Assembly: GCA_038749105.1 (NCBI GenBank)
Contig: JBCDIM010000001.1
Span: 1 to 64,000 of the forward strand
Direction: 5' to 3'
DNA length: 64,000 nt
Source: JBCCOW01 sp038749105
GTDB lineage: Bacteria > Planctomycetota > Phycisphaerae > Phycisphaerales > Phycisphaeraceae
Shown here: positions 24,604 to 33,921 of the stretch, one piece after another
Position numbering within the stretch: position 1 is the first letter of the stretch
How the letters are laid out: each line of letters begins with the position of its first letter
Made by a program: the position numbers and the translations under genes
The notes under the pieces: model-generated
Seen by the model: the letters and a program-made list of their open reading frames with translations, nothing else
Database searches by the model: none
Told to the model about the DNA's origin: nothing

Positions 24604-26328
24604 ATGACTTCGATCTCTTATGCCTCGTTCCTTCAACGCTGTGCGGCGGTAGTCGCACTGCTCGCTGTGATCGGCCTGCCGACCACGAACGCTCAGGCGG
24701 AGCCCGCGTGGACCGTCTTCCACGTCGCAACCACCGGGTCCGACTCCGACCCCGGCTCTGCCGAGAAACCGTTCGCCACCGTCGGCAAGGCGTTCGAGAA
24801 ACTAAAGACCACCCAAGCACCGGTGCGGATCGCCATCGAACCGGGCACTTACCGTGAAGGCGGCCTGTGGATCGCGCGGCGTGAGTTCCCGACGCTCATC
24901 GAGAGCACCGGCGATGAACACGCCGTCATCTCCGGCTCCGACGTCTGGGCCGACTGGACCGAACGCGACGGCAAGCTCGTCGCCGAATGGACCCACGACT
25001 GGGGCGAGTTCAATCTTGATGCGGGCTACCCGCGGCGTGACCACGATAACTTCCGTGCCGCCGGCAAGCGCAGTGAGATGGTCTTCGTCGACGGCCAGCT
25101 GCTGTGGCAGGTCATGACCGCCGAGGAGATGGAGCCCGGCACCTTCCGGATCGACCTCGAGGCCGACGAGCTGATCGTCCAGCTGCCCGAAGGCAAGACC
25201 GCCGACGCGTTGATCGAGGTGGGCATGCGGCCCAACCTGCTGACCCTCATGCACGCGGTAGATGTCACGCTCAAGGGCCTGACCTTCCAGCACGCGGTCA
25301 GCCACACAACGCGCACGGAGCCTTTTGGTCGCTACGCGGTATGTATTTTCGGCGAGCACGTCCGCGGCATGACCAACGCCGAATCGAACCCGGACCGCAA
25401 CTTCACCGAACGCATCACCATCGACGGCTGCAAGTTTGTGTTCAATAACCGTGCAGGGCTTACCTTTGCCAATGGCAAGGACATCGTCATCCGGAACACG
25501 AATTTCGACGACAACGGCGTAGCCGGCGTCACCGCCAACCGTGTCCTCCACGCGAAGATCGAAGACTCCACGCTCAATCGCAACAACTGGCGGATGGGCT
25601 ACCTCGGCCACGTCACCGGCTGGGGGCCCGCCGGCACCAAGATGCTGTTCATGAAGGACCTGCACTTCCTCCGCTGCGAGGTCAGCGAAAACTACGCCAC
25701 CGGCCTCTGGCTCGATACCTCGGTCAACTTCGTGACCGTTGAAGACTCCAAGATGGAGCGCAACTGGGGCACCGGCTTCTACTACGAGCACAACCAGGGC
25801 CCGGCCCTGCTCAAGAACTCGCTGGTCCGACGCAACGGCTACAACGACGGCAGCCGGACCATCCGCATCTCCGATGGCGGCGTTCTCTACGCCGAGTCCG
25901 AAGGCCTCACGATCGAGGGCTCCCGCATCATCGAGAACATCAACTACCAGATCGGTTCCCGCGACCGCGACCGGCCCGGCGTCTGCTACTTCACCGGCCG
26001 CCGCAACGACGGCCACTGCCGCAACCTCGTGCTCAAGGACACGCTGCTCATGGGCTCCTACTTCGGCGGCGAGAACGCCCCGGGGTTCTATAACCCAGAC
26101 GAACACCGCATAAACACGCTGATCGCGCGACACGTCCACGCCAAAGAACAGATGTTCCTCGACGGGTTCCTCGCCACCTACCAGGGCTCGGGCAACCGGT
26201 TCTACAGCTCAGTCAGCAGCCGCGTCTTCTCGACCGGCCCGAACTACGGCTACGACCGCGTCACCATAGAAGGCTGGCAGAAACTCACCGGCCAGGACCT
26301 CGACTCCGCCTGGGCGCCGGGACAATGA
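24604..26328 (+). CDS. Secreted right-handed beta-helix protein (polysaccharide-lyase-like)
   Basis: 574 residues; ATG 24604 has CGGAG six bases ahead. A signal peptide (MTSISYASFLQRCAAVVALL, cleaved near AQA) leads into a DUF1565-like start 'FHVATTGSDSDPGSAEKPFA' and a beta-helix of ~400 residues with NFDDNGVAGVTANRVLH and RNGYNDGSRTIRIS. It resembles the upstream beta-helix protein (both have SGSDV, WTHDW/WNDNW and RRSEMVFVDGQ-like parts), so they are paralogues. No PEP-CTERM tail. Likely a periplasmic or secreted glycan-active protein; the activity is unproven. Confidence 0.84.
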   Translation: MTSISYASFLQRCAAVVALLAVIGLPTTNAQAEPAWTVFHVATTGSDSDPGSAEKPFATVGKAFEKLKTTQAPVRIAIEPGTYREGGLWIARREFPTLIESTGDEHAVISGSDVWADWTERDGKLVAEWTHDWGEFNLDAGYPRRDHDNFRAAGKRSEMVFVDGQLLWQVMTAEEMEPGTFRIDLEADELIVQLPEGKTADALIEVGMRPNLLTLMHAVDVTLKGLTFQHAVSHTTRTEPFGRYAVCIFGEHVRGMTNAESNPDRNFTERITIDGCKFVFNNRAGLTFANGKDIVIRNTNFDDNGVAGVTANRVLHAKIEDSTLNRNNWRMGYLGHVTGWGPAGTKMLFMKDLHFLRCEVSENYATGLWLDTSVNFVTVEDSKMERNWGTGFYYEHNQGPALLKNSLVRRNGYNDGSRTIRISDGGVLYAESEGLTIEGSRIIENINYQIGSRDRDRPGVCYFTGRRNDGHCRNLVLKDTLLMGSYFGGENAPGFYNPDEHRINTLIARHVHAKEQMFLDGFLATYQGSGNRFYSSVSSRVFSTGPNYGYDRVTIEGWQKLTGQDLDSAWAPGQ

Positions 26329-26360
26329 GCCCCCGCCGACCTATCATTTAGATCCTCCCC

Positions 26361-26392
26361 CGAGCCGTCCGTCCACGCGGGCGGCTCGTTTA
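26361..26392 (+). terminator. Intrinsic terminator
   Basis: An 11-bp stem (CGAGCCGTCCG, 26361-26371, paired with CGGGCGGCTCG, 26378-26388, one G-T pair) with loop TCCACG, followed by a short T stretch. It separates the beta-helix gene from the fucosidase gene. Confidence 0.8.
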
Positions 26393-26434
26393 CATCCGAC
26401 CTCTTCGCCTCCCCATTCACCGGTTTACTTCCTT

Positions 26435-27811
26435 ATGAGCAGCAGCAGCTCGATCGCCCCACACGCTTCTTCCACTGCCTCAGCCACTCCGGACAAGCTG
26501 TCGTGGTTCCGCGACGCCCGCTACGGTCTGTTCATCCACTGGGGGCCGTCGGCGGCTCTCGGCTTTGGCGAGCAGGGCATGCTCCGTGAGCGCATCGACC
26601 AGACCGAGTTCGAGCAAGCCGCCTGCCGATGGAACCCGCAGCACTTCGATGCTCGGGAGTGGGCACGCATCGCGGTCGAGGGCGGGTTCCGGTACGCGGT
26701 GTTTACCGCCGTGCACCACAACGGCTACTGCAACTGGGAGACCGCGCTAACCGACTACAGCAGTGTCCAACAGGCCCCGAAGCGTGACTTCGTGCGGGAG
26801 TATGTCGAGGCCTTCCGCGAGGCCGGCCTGCGTGTCGGGCTCTACTTCTCGCTCGGCGACTTCCGCGTCCCCGCTTACTGGTCCGACTCCACCGGCGACC
26901 CCCCCGAGTGGGTTGACTACCGCGACTACACCCACGGCCGGCTGCGTGAGCTGCTGACGAACTACGGCAAGATCGATCTGGTGTGGTTCGACGGTGCCTG
27001 GCCGCACAACGCCGAGGCGTGGCAGAGCGAACGGTTGCTTGAGATGTGCCGGGAGCTGCAGCCGCAGATCATCACCAACAACCGGCTCGACTCCGACTCT
27101 GTCTACGGCGTCGCCGACGGGGCCATGGAAAACCCCGGCGAGTCCGCCACGCTCGGCGACTTCGGCACTCCAGAGCACCACACGACCCCCGACCCGAACC
27201 GGCCGTGGGAGTCCTGCCAGGTCAGCACGTCCCGGCTCTGGGGCTTCGCGCCCGGCGAGCACTGGCGGCCGACCTGGGACCTGCTCCGCAACCTCTGCAC
27301 TTGCGCCACCCAACGCGGCAACCTCCTGCTCAACGTCGGACCCGACAGCGACGGCCGCATCCCCCCCCAGTTCATCGAACGCAGCAACGAGCTCGGCCGA
27401 TGGCTCGCGATCAACGGCGAAGCGGTCTACGGCCCCGGCGGCGGCGACGTCACCGAGTTCCTCGCACGCGGCTACCAGACCGTCCGCAACAACACGCTCT
27501 ATCTCATCCTTTGCTATCAGACCGACCCGCCCGACGTCCGCGTCACCGGGCTCAAGACCCGCATCCAATCCGCCCGCTTGCTCGGCTCCGACCGCCCGCT
27601 CAGCGTCGAGCAAGACGGCGACATGCTCTGGGTCCGCAACGTGCCCGCCGCCAACGAGCACGATCTGCCGCTGTTCCCCGTGATCGCATTGGAATGCGAC
27701 GGCCCGCCCGAAGCCACCGACCTTGCCAAGCAACGCATCTGGTCCGGCGACCCCGTCCGCTACCGCCCCTGGGCTCAGGCCCGCGGCAACACGCCCTTTG
27801 TCGGGAAGTAG
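26435..27811 (+). CDS. Alpha-L-fucosidase, GH29 (no signal peptide)
   Basis: 458 residues. The GH29 start WFRDARYGLFIHWGPSAAL is followed by 'EWARIAVEGGFRYAVFTAVH' and YGKIDLVWFDGAWP, where D186 is the expected nucleophile. It should hydrolyse alpha-L-fucosides. The usual KHHDGF motif reads VHHNGY here, a change at two positions around the active site, so substrate preference may be altered. No signal peptide, so it acts in the cytoplasm on imported oligosaccharides. It follows a terminator, so it has its own promoter. Confidence 0.9.
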   Translation: MSSSSSIAPHASSTASATPDKLSWFRDARYGLFIHWGPSAALGFGEQGMLRERIDQTEFEQAACRWNPQHFDAREWARIAVEGGFRYAVFTAVHHNGYCNWETALTDYSSVQQAPKRDFVREYVEAFREAGLRVGLYFSLGDFRVPAYWSDSTGDPPEWVDYRDYTHGRLRELLTNYGKIDLVWFDGAWPHNAEAWQSERLLEMCRELQPQIITNNRLDSDSVYGVADGAMENPGESATLGDFGTPEHHTTPDPNRPWESCQVSTSRLWGFAPGEHWRPTWDLLRNLCTCATQRGNLLLNVGPDSDGRIPPQFIERSNELGRWLAINGEAVYGPGGGDVTEFLARGYQTVRNNTLYLILCYQTDPPDVRVTGLKTRIQSARLLGSDRPLSVEQDGDMLWVRNVPAANEHDLPLFPVIALECDGPPEATDLAKQRIWSGDPVRYRPWAQARGNTPFVGK

Positions 27812-27862
27812 ACACGATTCAAACGCAGCCACCTCAGCTGCATAAGGAGGAGATCGATCTGT

Positions 27863-29728
27863 ATGGATTCACTGTCATGCCCTAGCTTCATGCGTCACCA
27901 CCTACACCCAACACGCTTGATCCAATCGCTCGTGGCCTCCGCGTCGTTCGTCTGCGCAGCATCGGTTGCCGCCAACGAGACGGCCGCGGAATCAACCAAC
28001 GCCCACGAGCTCTGGTCCGGCGGATCGCTCGGCTTGAACCTCACCGGCAGCGGCGTAACGGTCGGCGTGTGGGAAGCGACCGAGGGCCGACACTTCGAGA
28101 TCCGCAACACGCACGAGGCCTTCACCTACGGCGGCTCCCGCGTGACCTTCGGCGGCGACCAACGCCGGTCCAACGGCTTCTCCGACCACGCCACCCACGT
28201 CGCCGCGACCCTCGGCGGGGCCCACATCCCCGGCAAACGCTCGACCTGGGGCGTCGCGCCCGGCGTCGATCTGATCAGCTACGAATCGACCCTCGAGTGG
28301 AACGAGATCGCCAACGCCCCGCGACCCATCGACATCACCAACCACTCCTACGGCCCCGTGGTCAACGGCGGCTGGGCCATCCGCGAATGGACGGTCTCCG
28401 ACGGCAACGGCGGCACCGTCGATAAGCAGTACTTCAGCTGGCTGAGGGCCCGCGATCAATCCGACGAGCTCTCGCTGTACGGCCAATACCGCCTCAACTC
28501 CCACCTGCTCGACACCACGCTCTACCGCAACCCCAAGACCCTGAGCTTCTGGGCGGCTGGCAACGAACGCGACTTCCGCTATCAGGACCTGCAGAACGAC
28601 GGCAAGTACGTCACCGGGTTCTCCGACGAGTTCCTCGCCAACAACACGGTGATGGGTGAAGCCCTCGGCGGCGGCCTCTTCCTCGTCGACAGCCGCAACT
28701 ACGCCATCCCCGATTTCGATGGTCCCAACGGCGGCGGCTTCGACTCGCTCCGCGAGCAGGGCACCTCCAAGAACAACGTCGTCGTCGGTGCGATCGAAGA
28801 CTACGCCGGCGGCACGCCCGCCGGACCCATGGTTCAGACCACCGACTTCAGCAGCTACGGCCCGACCGACGACGGCCGACTCGGCGTCGACTTGGTTGCC
28901 AACGGTGACTCCGTCCTTTCCGCCGGCAAAGACAGCAACACCGACTACACCGTCAAGTCCGGCACCTCCATGTCCAGCCCCACCGCGGCCGGCACCGCGG
29001 CGCTCCTGCTCGAGCACTGGCGCAACACCAACAGGGGCTACACCCCCAACTCGCCCACCCAAAAGGGCCTGCTCATGCACACCGCGACCGACGCCACCCA
29101 ATACGGCATCGGCCCGGACTACGCCACCGGCTACGGCCTGATCAACGCCGTCGATGCCGTGCAACACATCGACGAGGCATTAACGGGCAACGCCCAGACC
29201 CGCACCAAGCACGTCCTTGAATCCACCCTCAACGAGTTCGAAACCCTCACCTGGGACCTCATCGCCGCCGGCGGCGAAGTCAAAGCCTCCCTCGGCTGGC
29301 TCGACCCCACCGCCGGCTACACCAACTTCCCCTTCGACACCCGCACCCCACGCCTGCTCAACGACCTCGACCTCTGGATCACCGACGCCGACGGCAACCT
29401 CTACTTCCCCTGGGTGCTCGACGTCGAGAACCCCGGCGACGCCGCCACCCGCGACGCCCACAACAACGTCGACAACTTCACCCAGGTCCTGATCGACTAT
29501 CTCGACCCCGGCACATGGCTCCAACTCCACGTCGGCCATAAACAGAATCTCTACGACGCGTTCCCTTTCGACGACCTCGACCCCACCCAAGACTTCTCTC
29601 TCTTCGTGAGCGGCGCCTTTACTGACCTGACCCAGACCGCCGCCATCCCCGAGCCCGGCACGCTCGTCATGCTCGGACTGCTCGGGGCGTTCACCGCCAC
29701 ACGACGCCGATCCCGCCCCGGCCACTAG
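27863..29728 (+). CDS. Subtilisin-like (S8) protease with PEP-CTERM signal; catalytic Asp replaced by Glu
   Basis: 621 residues with a signal peptide and an AAGGAGG site 12 bases before ATG 27863. S8 motifs: GVTVGVWEATEGRH at the first catalytic position (usually V-x-D; here Glu71), FSDHATHVAATLGG (His109), FWAAGNERD (Asn234, oxyanion hole) and SGTSMSSPTAAGTAALLL (Ser369). A C-terminal beta-rich domain (~415-590) precedes IPEP and a hydrophobic helix ending in TATRRRSRPGH. The enzyme would act outside the cell, on surface or food proteins. With Glu for Asp, activity is uncertain. It stands between a fucosidase and an AraC gene. Confidence 0.88.
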   Translation: MDSLSCPSFMRHHLHPTRLIQSLVASASFVCAASVAANETAAESTNAHELWSGGSLGLNLTGSGVTVGVWEATEGRHFEIRNTHEAFTYGGSRVTFGGDQRRSNGFSDHATHVAATLGGAHIPGKRSTWGVAPGVDLISYESTLEWNEIANAPRPIDITNHSYGPVVNGGWAIREWTVSDGNGGTVDKQYFSWLRARDQSDELSLYGQYRLNSHLLDTTLYRNPKTLSFWAAGNERDFRYQDLQNDGKYVTGFSDEFLANNTVMGEALGGGLFLVDSRNYAIPDFDGPNGGGFDSLREQGTSKNNVVVGAIEDYAGGTPAGPMVQTTDFSSYGPTDDGRLGVDLVANGDSVLSAGKDSNTDYTVKSGTSMSSPTAAGTAALLLEHWRNTNRGYTPNSPTQKGLLMHTATDATQYGIGPDYATGYGLINAVDAVQHIDEALTGNAQTRTKHVLESTLNEFETLTWDLIAAGGEVKASLGWLDPTAGYTNFPFDTRTPRLLNDLDLWITDADGNLYFPWVLDVENPGDAATRDAHNNVDNFTQVLIDYLDPGTWLQLHVGHKQNLYDAFPFDDLDPTQDFSLFVSGAFTDLTQTAAIPEPGTLVMLGLLGAFTATRRRSRPGH

Positions 29729-29830
29729 CTGGGTCAACCGCTCGGGTGTGATTCAAGAATCGTCATGCCGACCCCAAGGCGATCGCGGTTTCCAGCGGCT
29801 CGTTCAAGCGACGAAGGGGTGCCCAGCCCC

Positions 29831-30721
29831 TCAGCGTGCGGCCTGCCCGACAAACTTCTGCGGCGAGACCCCGTAGACCCGCTTGAAGACCCGCGAGAAG
29901 TGGTAGGGGTCGTCGTAGCCCACCTCCCGTCCCGCCTGTTGCACGGTCAGCCGCTGGCCCGCGAGCAGTTCGGCGGCCCGCGACACCTTCATCCGGGTCA
30001 AGAACGCGTGGGCCCCCTCGTCCGCATACCGACGAAATAGGCGGGAGCAATACGCGGGGTCGATCCCACATGCGGCCGCGGCTTCGGCCACCGTGGTCAG
30101 GTTGGCGAAGTGGCGAGCTAAGTATGACCGGCACTGGCAGAATTTCGAGAAGGCCGCGGAGCTGCCGCCATCGGTGGGCGCGAGGCCGTGCTCGATCTGC
30201 GCCAGCAGCGGCGTGAGCAGTGCCAAGGACTGGCGTCGGGCGAACTCGGGCGGGGATTGGCCCACCTCCAAGAGCTGATCAAACATCGCCTGAACCCAGC
30301 GGTGCTGCGCCACCCACCGCGGGGCCCCCGCGAGCCCGTGCTCCCGGAGCAACGGCTGCGCGCCAGGCCCGCTGAAGTCGATGAAGTGCTTGATCAGCTC
30401 CCGGCGCCCCGTCGCGCCCAGCCGGTGCGGGATGCCCGGCCCGTACGCATACACGCTCCCCGGGCCCAGCGGATACCGGACCCCGCCCAGGGTGATCTCG
30501 CCTTCACCCGCCTCGACAAACTCCAACGCCCAGTAACGGAACGACTGCCGCGCCACCTCGTAACGCGGCCCGCAGACCTCTCTGCCCCCGCACATCACCC
30601 GGAGCGCAGCCGCCGGATCACCCTCTGAATCCAAGAAGTAGTACCGCCCGGACTCGACCCGATCGCTGATAAACCCGGGGACCTGCCCGCTGAGCTTGGA
30701 CTGCCGACGCGCCATCCCCAT
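29831..30721 (-). CDS. AraC-family transcriptional regulator
   Basis: 296 residues; the second ATG at 30715 is an equally good start. Residues ~30-110 are a cupin-like sensor (EITLGGVRYPLGPGSVYAYG, HRLGATGRRELIKHFIDFSG). The C-terminus has two helix-turn-helix units ending GYDDPYHFSRVFKRVYGVSP. It is divergent from fucU with ~105 bp between starts and likely controls the fucose genes that follow. Confidence 0.9.
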   Translation of the reverse strand: MGMARRQSKLSGQVPGFISDRVESGRYYFLDSEGDPAAALRVMCGGREVCGPRYEVARQSFRYWALEFVEAGEGEITLGGVRYPLGPGSVYAYGPGIPHRLGATGRRELIKHFIDFSGPGAQPLLREHGLAGAPRWVAQHRWVQAMFDQLLEVGQSPPEFARRQSLALLTPLLAQIEHGLAPTDGGSSAAFSKFCQCRSYLARHFANLTTVAEAAAACGIDPAYCSRLFRRYADEGAHAFLTRMKVSRAAELLAGQRLTVQQAGREVGYDDPYHFSRVFKRVYGVSPQKFVGQAAR

Positions 30722-30825
30722 ATGGTCAAGAATATCTATCCCGTGTCAAGGACGGCCATGGCGGATCTGGCCGCGTGGGGTACTGTTCGATCGTCAACCG
30801 CCCGGTATTTCGGTATCACGGTCTC

Positions 30826-31263
30826 ATGCTGAAAACCCTCTCCCCACTGTTCTCACCCGACCTTTTGGCCTTCCTCTACGGGATGGGCCACGGCGAAGAA
30901 ATCGTGCTCGCCGACGCCCACTTCCCGGCCCGGCAGTTCAACGACACGGTCATCCGGGCCGACGGCCTGGGGATCGCGCCGCTCCTCGACGCGATCCTCC
31001 CGCTCTTCGAGCTCGACAGCTATGTCGAGGCCCCGCTCGCCATGATGGCCGCGGTCGAGGGCGACCAGCTCGACCCCGCGGTCGAGGCCCGCTACCGAGA
31101 AGCGATCGACCGACACACCGACCCGTCACCGGTCATCGAGCGCGTCGAGCGGTTCGCGTTCTATGACCGCGCCCGTGACGCCTCCGCCGTCGTCGTGACC
31201 GGCGAGACCGCCAAGTACGGCAACATCATCCTGAAAAAGGGTGTCACGCCCATCGAGACCTAA
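30826..31263 (+). CDS. fucU: L-fucose mutarotase (FucU/RbsD family)
   Basis: 145 residues from ATG 30826. FucU signatures are clear: MLKTLSPLFSPDLLAFLYGM, GHGEEIVLADAHFP (His22 and Asp30 as active-site candidates), NDTVIRADG, and ERFAFYDRARDASAVVVTGE through KYGNIILKKGV. The enzyme interconverts alpha- and beta-L-fucose in the cytoplasm, feeding a dehydrogenase or isomerase. It sits 14 bp before the aldo/keto reductase and is divergent from the AraC gene, which makes L-fucose catabolism the best reading of the group. Confidence 0.9.
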   Translation: MLKTLSPLFSPDLLAFLYGMGHGEEIVLADAHFPARQFNDTVIRADGLGIAPLLDAILPLFELDSYVEAPLAMMAAVEGDQLDPAVEARYREAIDRHTDPSPVIERVERFAFYDRARDASAVVVTGETAKYGNIILKKGVTPIET

Positions 31264-31277
31264 CCCCAAGACGCCCC

Positions 31278-32318
31278 ATGCCCGACCCGTCTCAAACCAG
31301 CAACACCCTCGACGCGATCGACCCCACCACGGTCCCCAGCCACACCCTCCACACCGGCGCGACCGTCCCGTGCATCGGGCTCGGAACATTCGGCTCGGAT
31401 CACATCACTCCGCAGCAGGTCGCGGACGCCGTCGTCGGGGCGGCTGAGGTCGGGTATCGCCACTTCGACTGCGCATCGGTCTACGGCAACGAGGCAGAGA
31501 TCGGTGCCGCACTCCAACGCGTTATGGCGAGCGGCGTGAAGCGGGAAGACCTCTGGATCACCTCCAAGCTCTGGAACGACATGCACGACCCCGCCGACGC
31601 GGTCCGATCGTGCGAGCAATCGCTGGCGGACCTGCAGCTCGATTACCTCGACCTGTACCTGATCCATTGGCCGTTCCCGAACCATCACGCGCCGGGGTGT
31701 GATGTCGGGTCGCGGAGCCACGACGCCAAGCCGTACATCCACGAGGCCTACATGCAGACCTGGGGCGCCCTCGAGTCGCTGGTCGACCGCGGGCTGGTCC
31801 GGCACATCGGCACGTCCAACATGACGATCCCCAAGCTCGAGCGGGTGCTCCAAGACGCCCGCATCAAGCCGGCCGCCAACGAGATGGAGCTGCACCCCCA
31901 CTTCCAGCAGCCCGAACTCTTCGCGTTTGCCCGGTCGCAGGGCATCCTGCCCATCGGGTACAGCCCCATCGGTTCACCGGCACGGCCCGAACGCGACCGG
32001 ACGTCCGACGACACCGTCGACATCAAAGACCCGGTCGTGGTCCGGATCGCGGAGCGTCTCGGCGTGCACCCCGCGGTGGTCTGCATCAAGTGGGCCATCC
32101 AGCGAGGCCAGGTGCCGATCCCGTTCTCCACCACCCCGCGGAACTACGTCGCCAACCTCCGCGCCGCCGTCTCGCCCCCGCTCACCGAGCAGGACATGGC
32201 GGACCTGGCCGGCGTCGACCGCGGGTGCCGGCTGATCAAGGGCCAGGTCTTCCTCTGGAAGGACGGCCAGGACTGGCAAGACCTCTGGGACCTCGACGGT
32301 TCCATCACCCCCGAATGA
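31278..32318 (+). CDS. Aldo/keto reductase
   Basis: 346 residues. The full catalytic tetrad is present: Asp64 and Tyr69 in GYRHFDCASVYGNE, Lys97 in LWITSKLWN and His130 in LYLIHWPF. NADP-dependent reduction or oxidation of a sugar or sugar lactone is expected. It is 14 bp from fucU and overlaps the next dehydrogenase by four bases (ATGA), so the three act as one unit; in this context L-fucose or its keto/lactone product is the likely substrate, which is inferred. Confidence 0.9.
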   Translation: MPDPSQTSNTLDAIDPTTVPSHTLHTGATVPCIGLGTFGSDHITPQQVADAVVGAAEVGYRHFDCASVYGNEAEIGAALQRVMASGVKREDLWITSKLWNDMHDPADAVRSCEQSLADLQLDYLDLYLIHWPFPNHHAPGCDVGSRSHDAKPYIHEAYMQTWGALESLVDRGLVRHIGTSNMTIPKLERVLQDARIKPAANEMELHPHFQQPELFAFARSQGILPIGYSPIGSPARPERDRTSDDTVDIKDPVVVRIAERLGVHPAVVCIKWAIQRGQVPIPFSTTPRNYVANLRAAVSPPLTEQDMADLAGVDRGCRLIKGQVFLWKDGQDWQDLWDLDGSITPE

Positions 32319-33424
32319 GCCCGACCATGACCACCGCCACCATCCCTCAAACCATGACCGGTGCCATCTTGCCCGGAGACAGCACCACCCAGCTCCACAG
32401 CTTCCCGGTGCCCGAACCGGGTCACGGCGAGGTCCTGCTCCGGATGAAGGCCTCAACGATCTGCGGCTCCGACATCCGCTGCATCTACCACGAGCACGTG
32501 GGCAAAGGGCCCGAGGCGTACCAGGGTGTGATCGCCGGGCACGAGCCGTGCGGCCAAATCATCGCGACCGGGCCCGGCTGCCGGCGGTTTGTTGAGGGCG
32601 ATCGCGTGATCGTCTACCACATCTCCGGCTGCGGGGTCTGCAACGACTGCCGCCGGGGCTACATGATCTCGTGCACCAACACGAAGTACCGCCGGGCCTA
32701 CGGCTGGCAGCGGAACGGCGGCATGGCCGAGTACATGATCGCCGAGGAGAAAGACCTGGTCGCGCTGCCCGACGAGCTGACCTATGTCGATGGCGCCCAG
32801 GTCGCTTGCGGCTTCGGCACGGTGTACGAGGGCCTGGAGAAGATCGGGATCAGCGGGAACGAGGCGGTGTTGATCACCGGGCTCGGGCCGGTCGGGCTCG
32901 CGGCGGCGATGCTCTGTCGCGCGATGGGGGCCCCGCAGATCATCGGGATCGACGTGATCGACCTGCGGATGAAGCTCGCCAAGGACCTGGGCCTCTGCGA
33001 TCAGGTGCTCAAGGCCGGGCCCGACAATGTCGAGCAGGTCCGCGAGCTGACCGGGGGCCACGGCGTCGAACGGGCTGTCGACTGCTCCGCCAACGATAAG
33101 GCCCGCGCCACCGCGGTCCGTGCCACCCGCAAGTGGGGCAAGATCGTCCTGATCGGCGAGGGCGGCACCATGTCCCTCAACCCCTCCCCCGACATGATCC
33201 ACGACCAGAAAACGATCTACGGCTCGTGGGTCACCTCCATCTGGCGGATGGAGGAGCTGGTCGAACGCATCGTCCGCTGGAACATCCGCCCCGCTGATCT
33301 GGTCACCGACCGCTTCACGCTCGATTCGGTCAGTGACGCGTTTTCGCTGATGGCGTCCGGCGAGTGCGGCAAGGTCGCGGTCTGCTTCGACGAAGAGCTC
33401 GAGGTCGCCAGCGGCGCGCACTGA
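32315..33424 (+). CDS. Zinc-dependent alcohol/polyol dehydrogenase (MDR)
   Basis: 369 residues from ATG 32315 (ATGA overlap with the previous stop; ATG 32327 is an alternative). Catalytic zinc ligands Cys50 and His76-Glu77 (STICGSD, AGHEPCGQI) and the structural zinc lobe GCGVCNDCRRGYMISC (Cys106, 109, 112, 120) are intact. The NAD fold has VLITGLGPVGLAAAMLC. It should oxidise a polyol or sugar, probably L-fucose or an L-fuconate intermediate here. It ends the fucose operon. Confidence 0.9.
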   Translation: MSPTMTTATIPQTMTGAILPGDSTTQLHSFPVPEPGHGEVLLRMKASTICGSDIRCIYHEHVGKGPEAYQGVIAGHEPCGQIIATGPGCRRFVEGDRVIVYHISGCGVCNDCRRGYMISCTNTKYRRAYGWQRNGGMAEYMIAEEKDLVALPDELTYVDGAQVACGFGTVYEGLEKIGISGNEAVLITGLGPVGLAAAMLCRAMGAPQIIGIDVIDLRMKLAKDLGLCDQVLKAGPDNVEQVRELTGGHGVERAVDCSANDKARATAVRATRKWGKIVLIGEGGTMSLNPSPDMIHDQKTIYGSWVTSIWRMEELVERIVRWNIRPADLVTDRFTLDSVSDAFSLMASGECGKVAVCFDEELEVASGAH

Positions 33425-33474
33425 CACAGCACACACAATGACCCCTGCAGTCAGAGTAACCCGCCCGAGTCAGA

Positions 33475-33840
33475 TCAAAAGAAGTGATTGATCAGCAGGC
33501 CCGTGCTCCAGACCACCGGAGCGAAGTGGATCGCGATCAATGCGGCACACAGGCGACGCCCGGTGCGGGGGTTGTAGCGGGTCACGAATTCACAGCCCAA
33601 GAGGACACAGAACACGGCGACGTATTTGAATATCACCATGCCCGTGAAGCCGTGGGCCGCGAGCACCGCGTGAGCGATCGGGTTGACCTCCCGCCCGCCG
33701 ACCGCCAACACCACGCCCGTGAGGAGCACGTCCAGCGTCGCACCCACGATCACCCAGACGTAAGGCGTCCCCGACAACGCAAGCGGGCTCCGCAGCCATC
33801 CCTGAACACTCTGGTTTTGGTTATCGGCAGTGGTCGCCAT
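33475..33840 (-). CDS. DUF5658-family small membrane protein
   Basis: 121 residues with three hydrophobic helices. The conserved VWVIVGATLDVLLTGVVLAV then GGREVNPIAHAVL matches the DUF5658 pattern. Function unknown. It stands alone between the fucose operon and the end of the secretion operon, with an 81-bp gap to the TPR lipoprotein gene. Confidence 0.72.
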   Translation of the reverse strand: MATTADNQNQSVQGWLRSPLALSGTPYVWVIVGATLDVLLTGVVLAVGGREVNPIAHAVLAAHGFTGMVIFKYVAVFCVLLGCEFVTRYNPRTGRRLCAALIAIHFAPVVWSTGLLINHFF

Positions 33841-33921
33841 ATCGATCGTGCCTCGTAAGACTATAGGTCCGTACGTGACAGATCGTCCCGATGTTTTTCG
33901 GGCTTGAACGTCGCGGCTTGG

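Noticed and set aside
30853..31116. Minus-strand frame inside fucU
   Set aside because: Antisense shadow; the plus frame has all FucU motifs.
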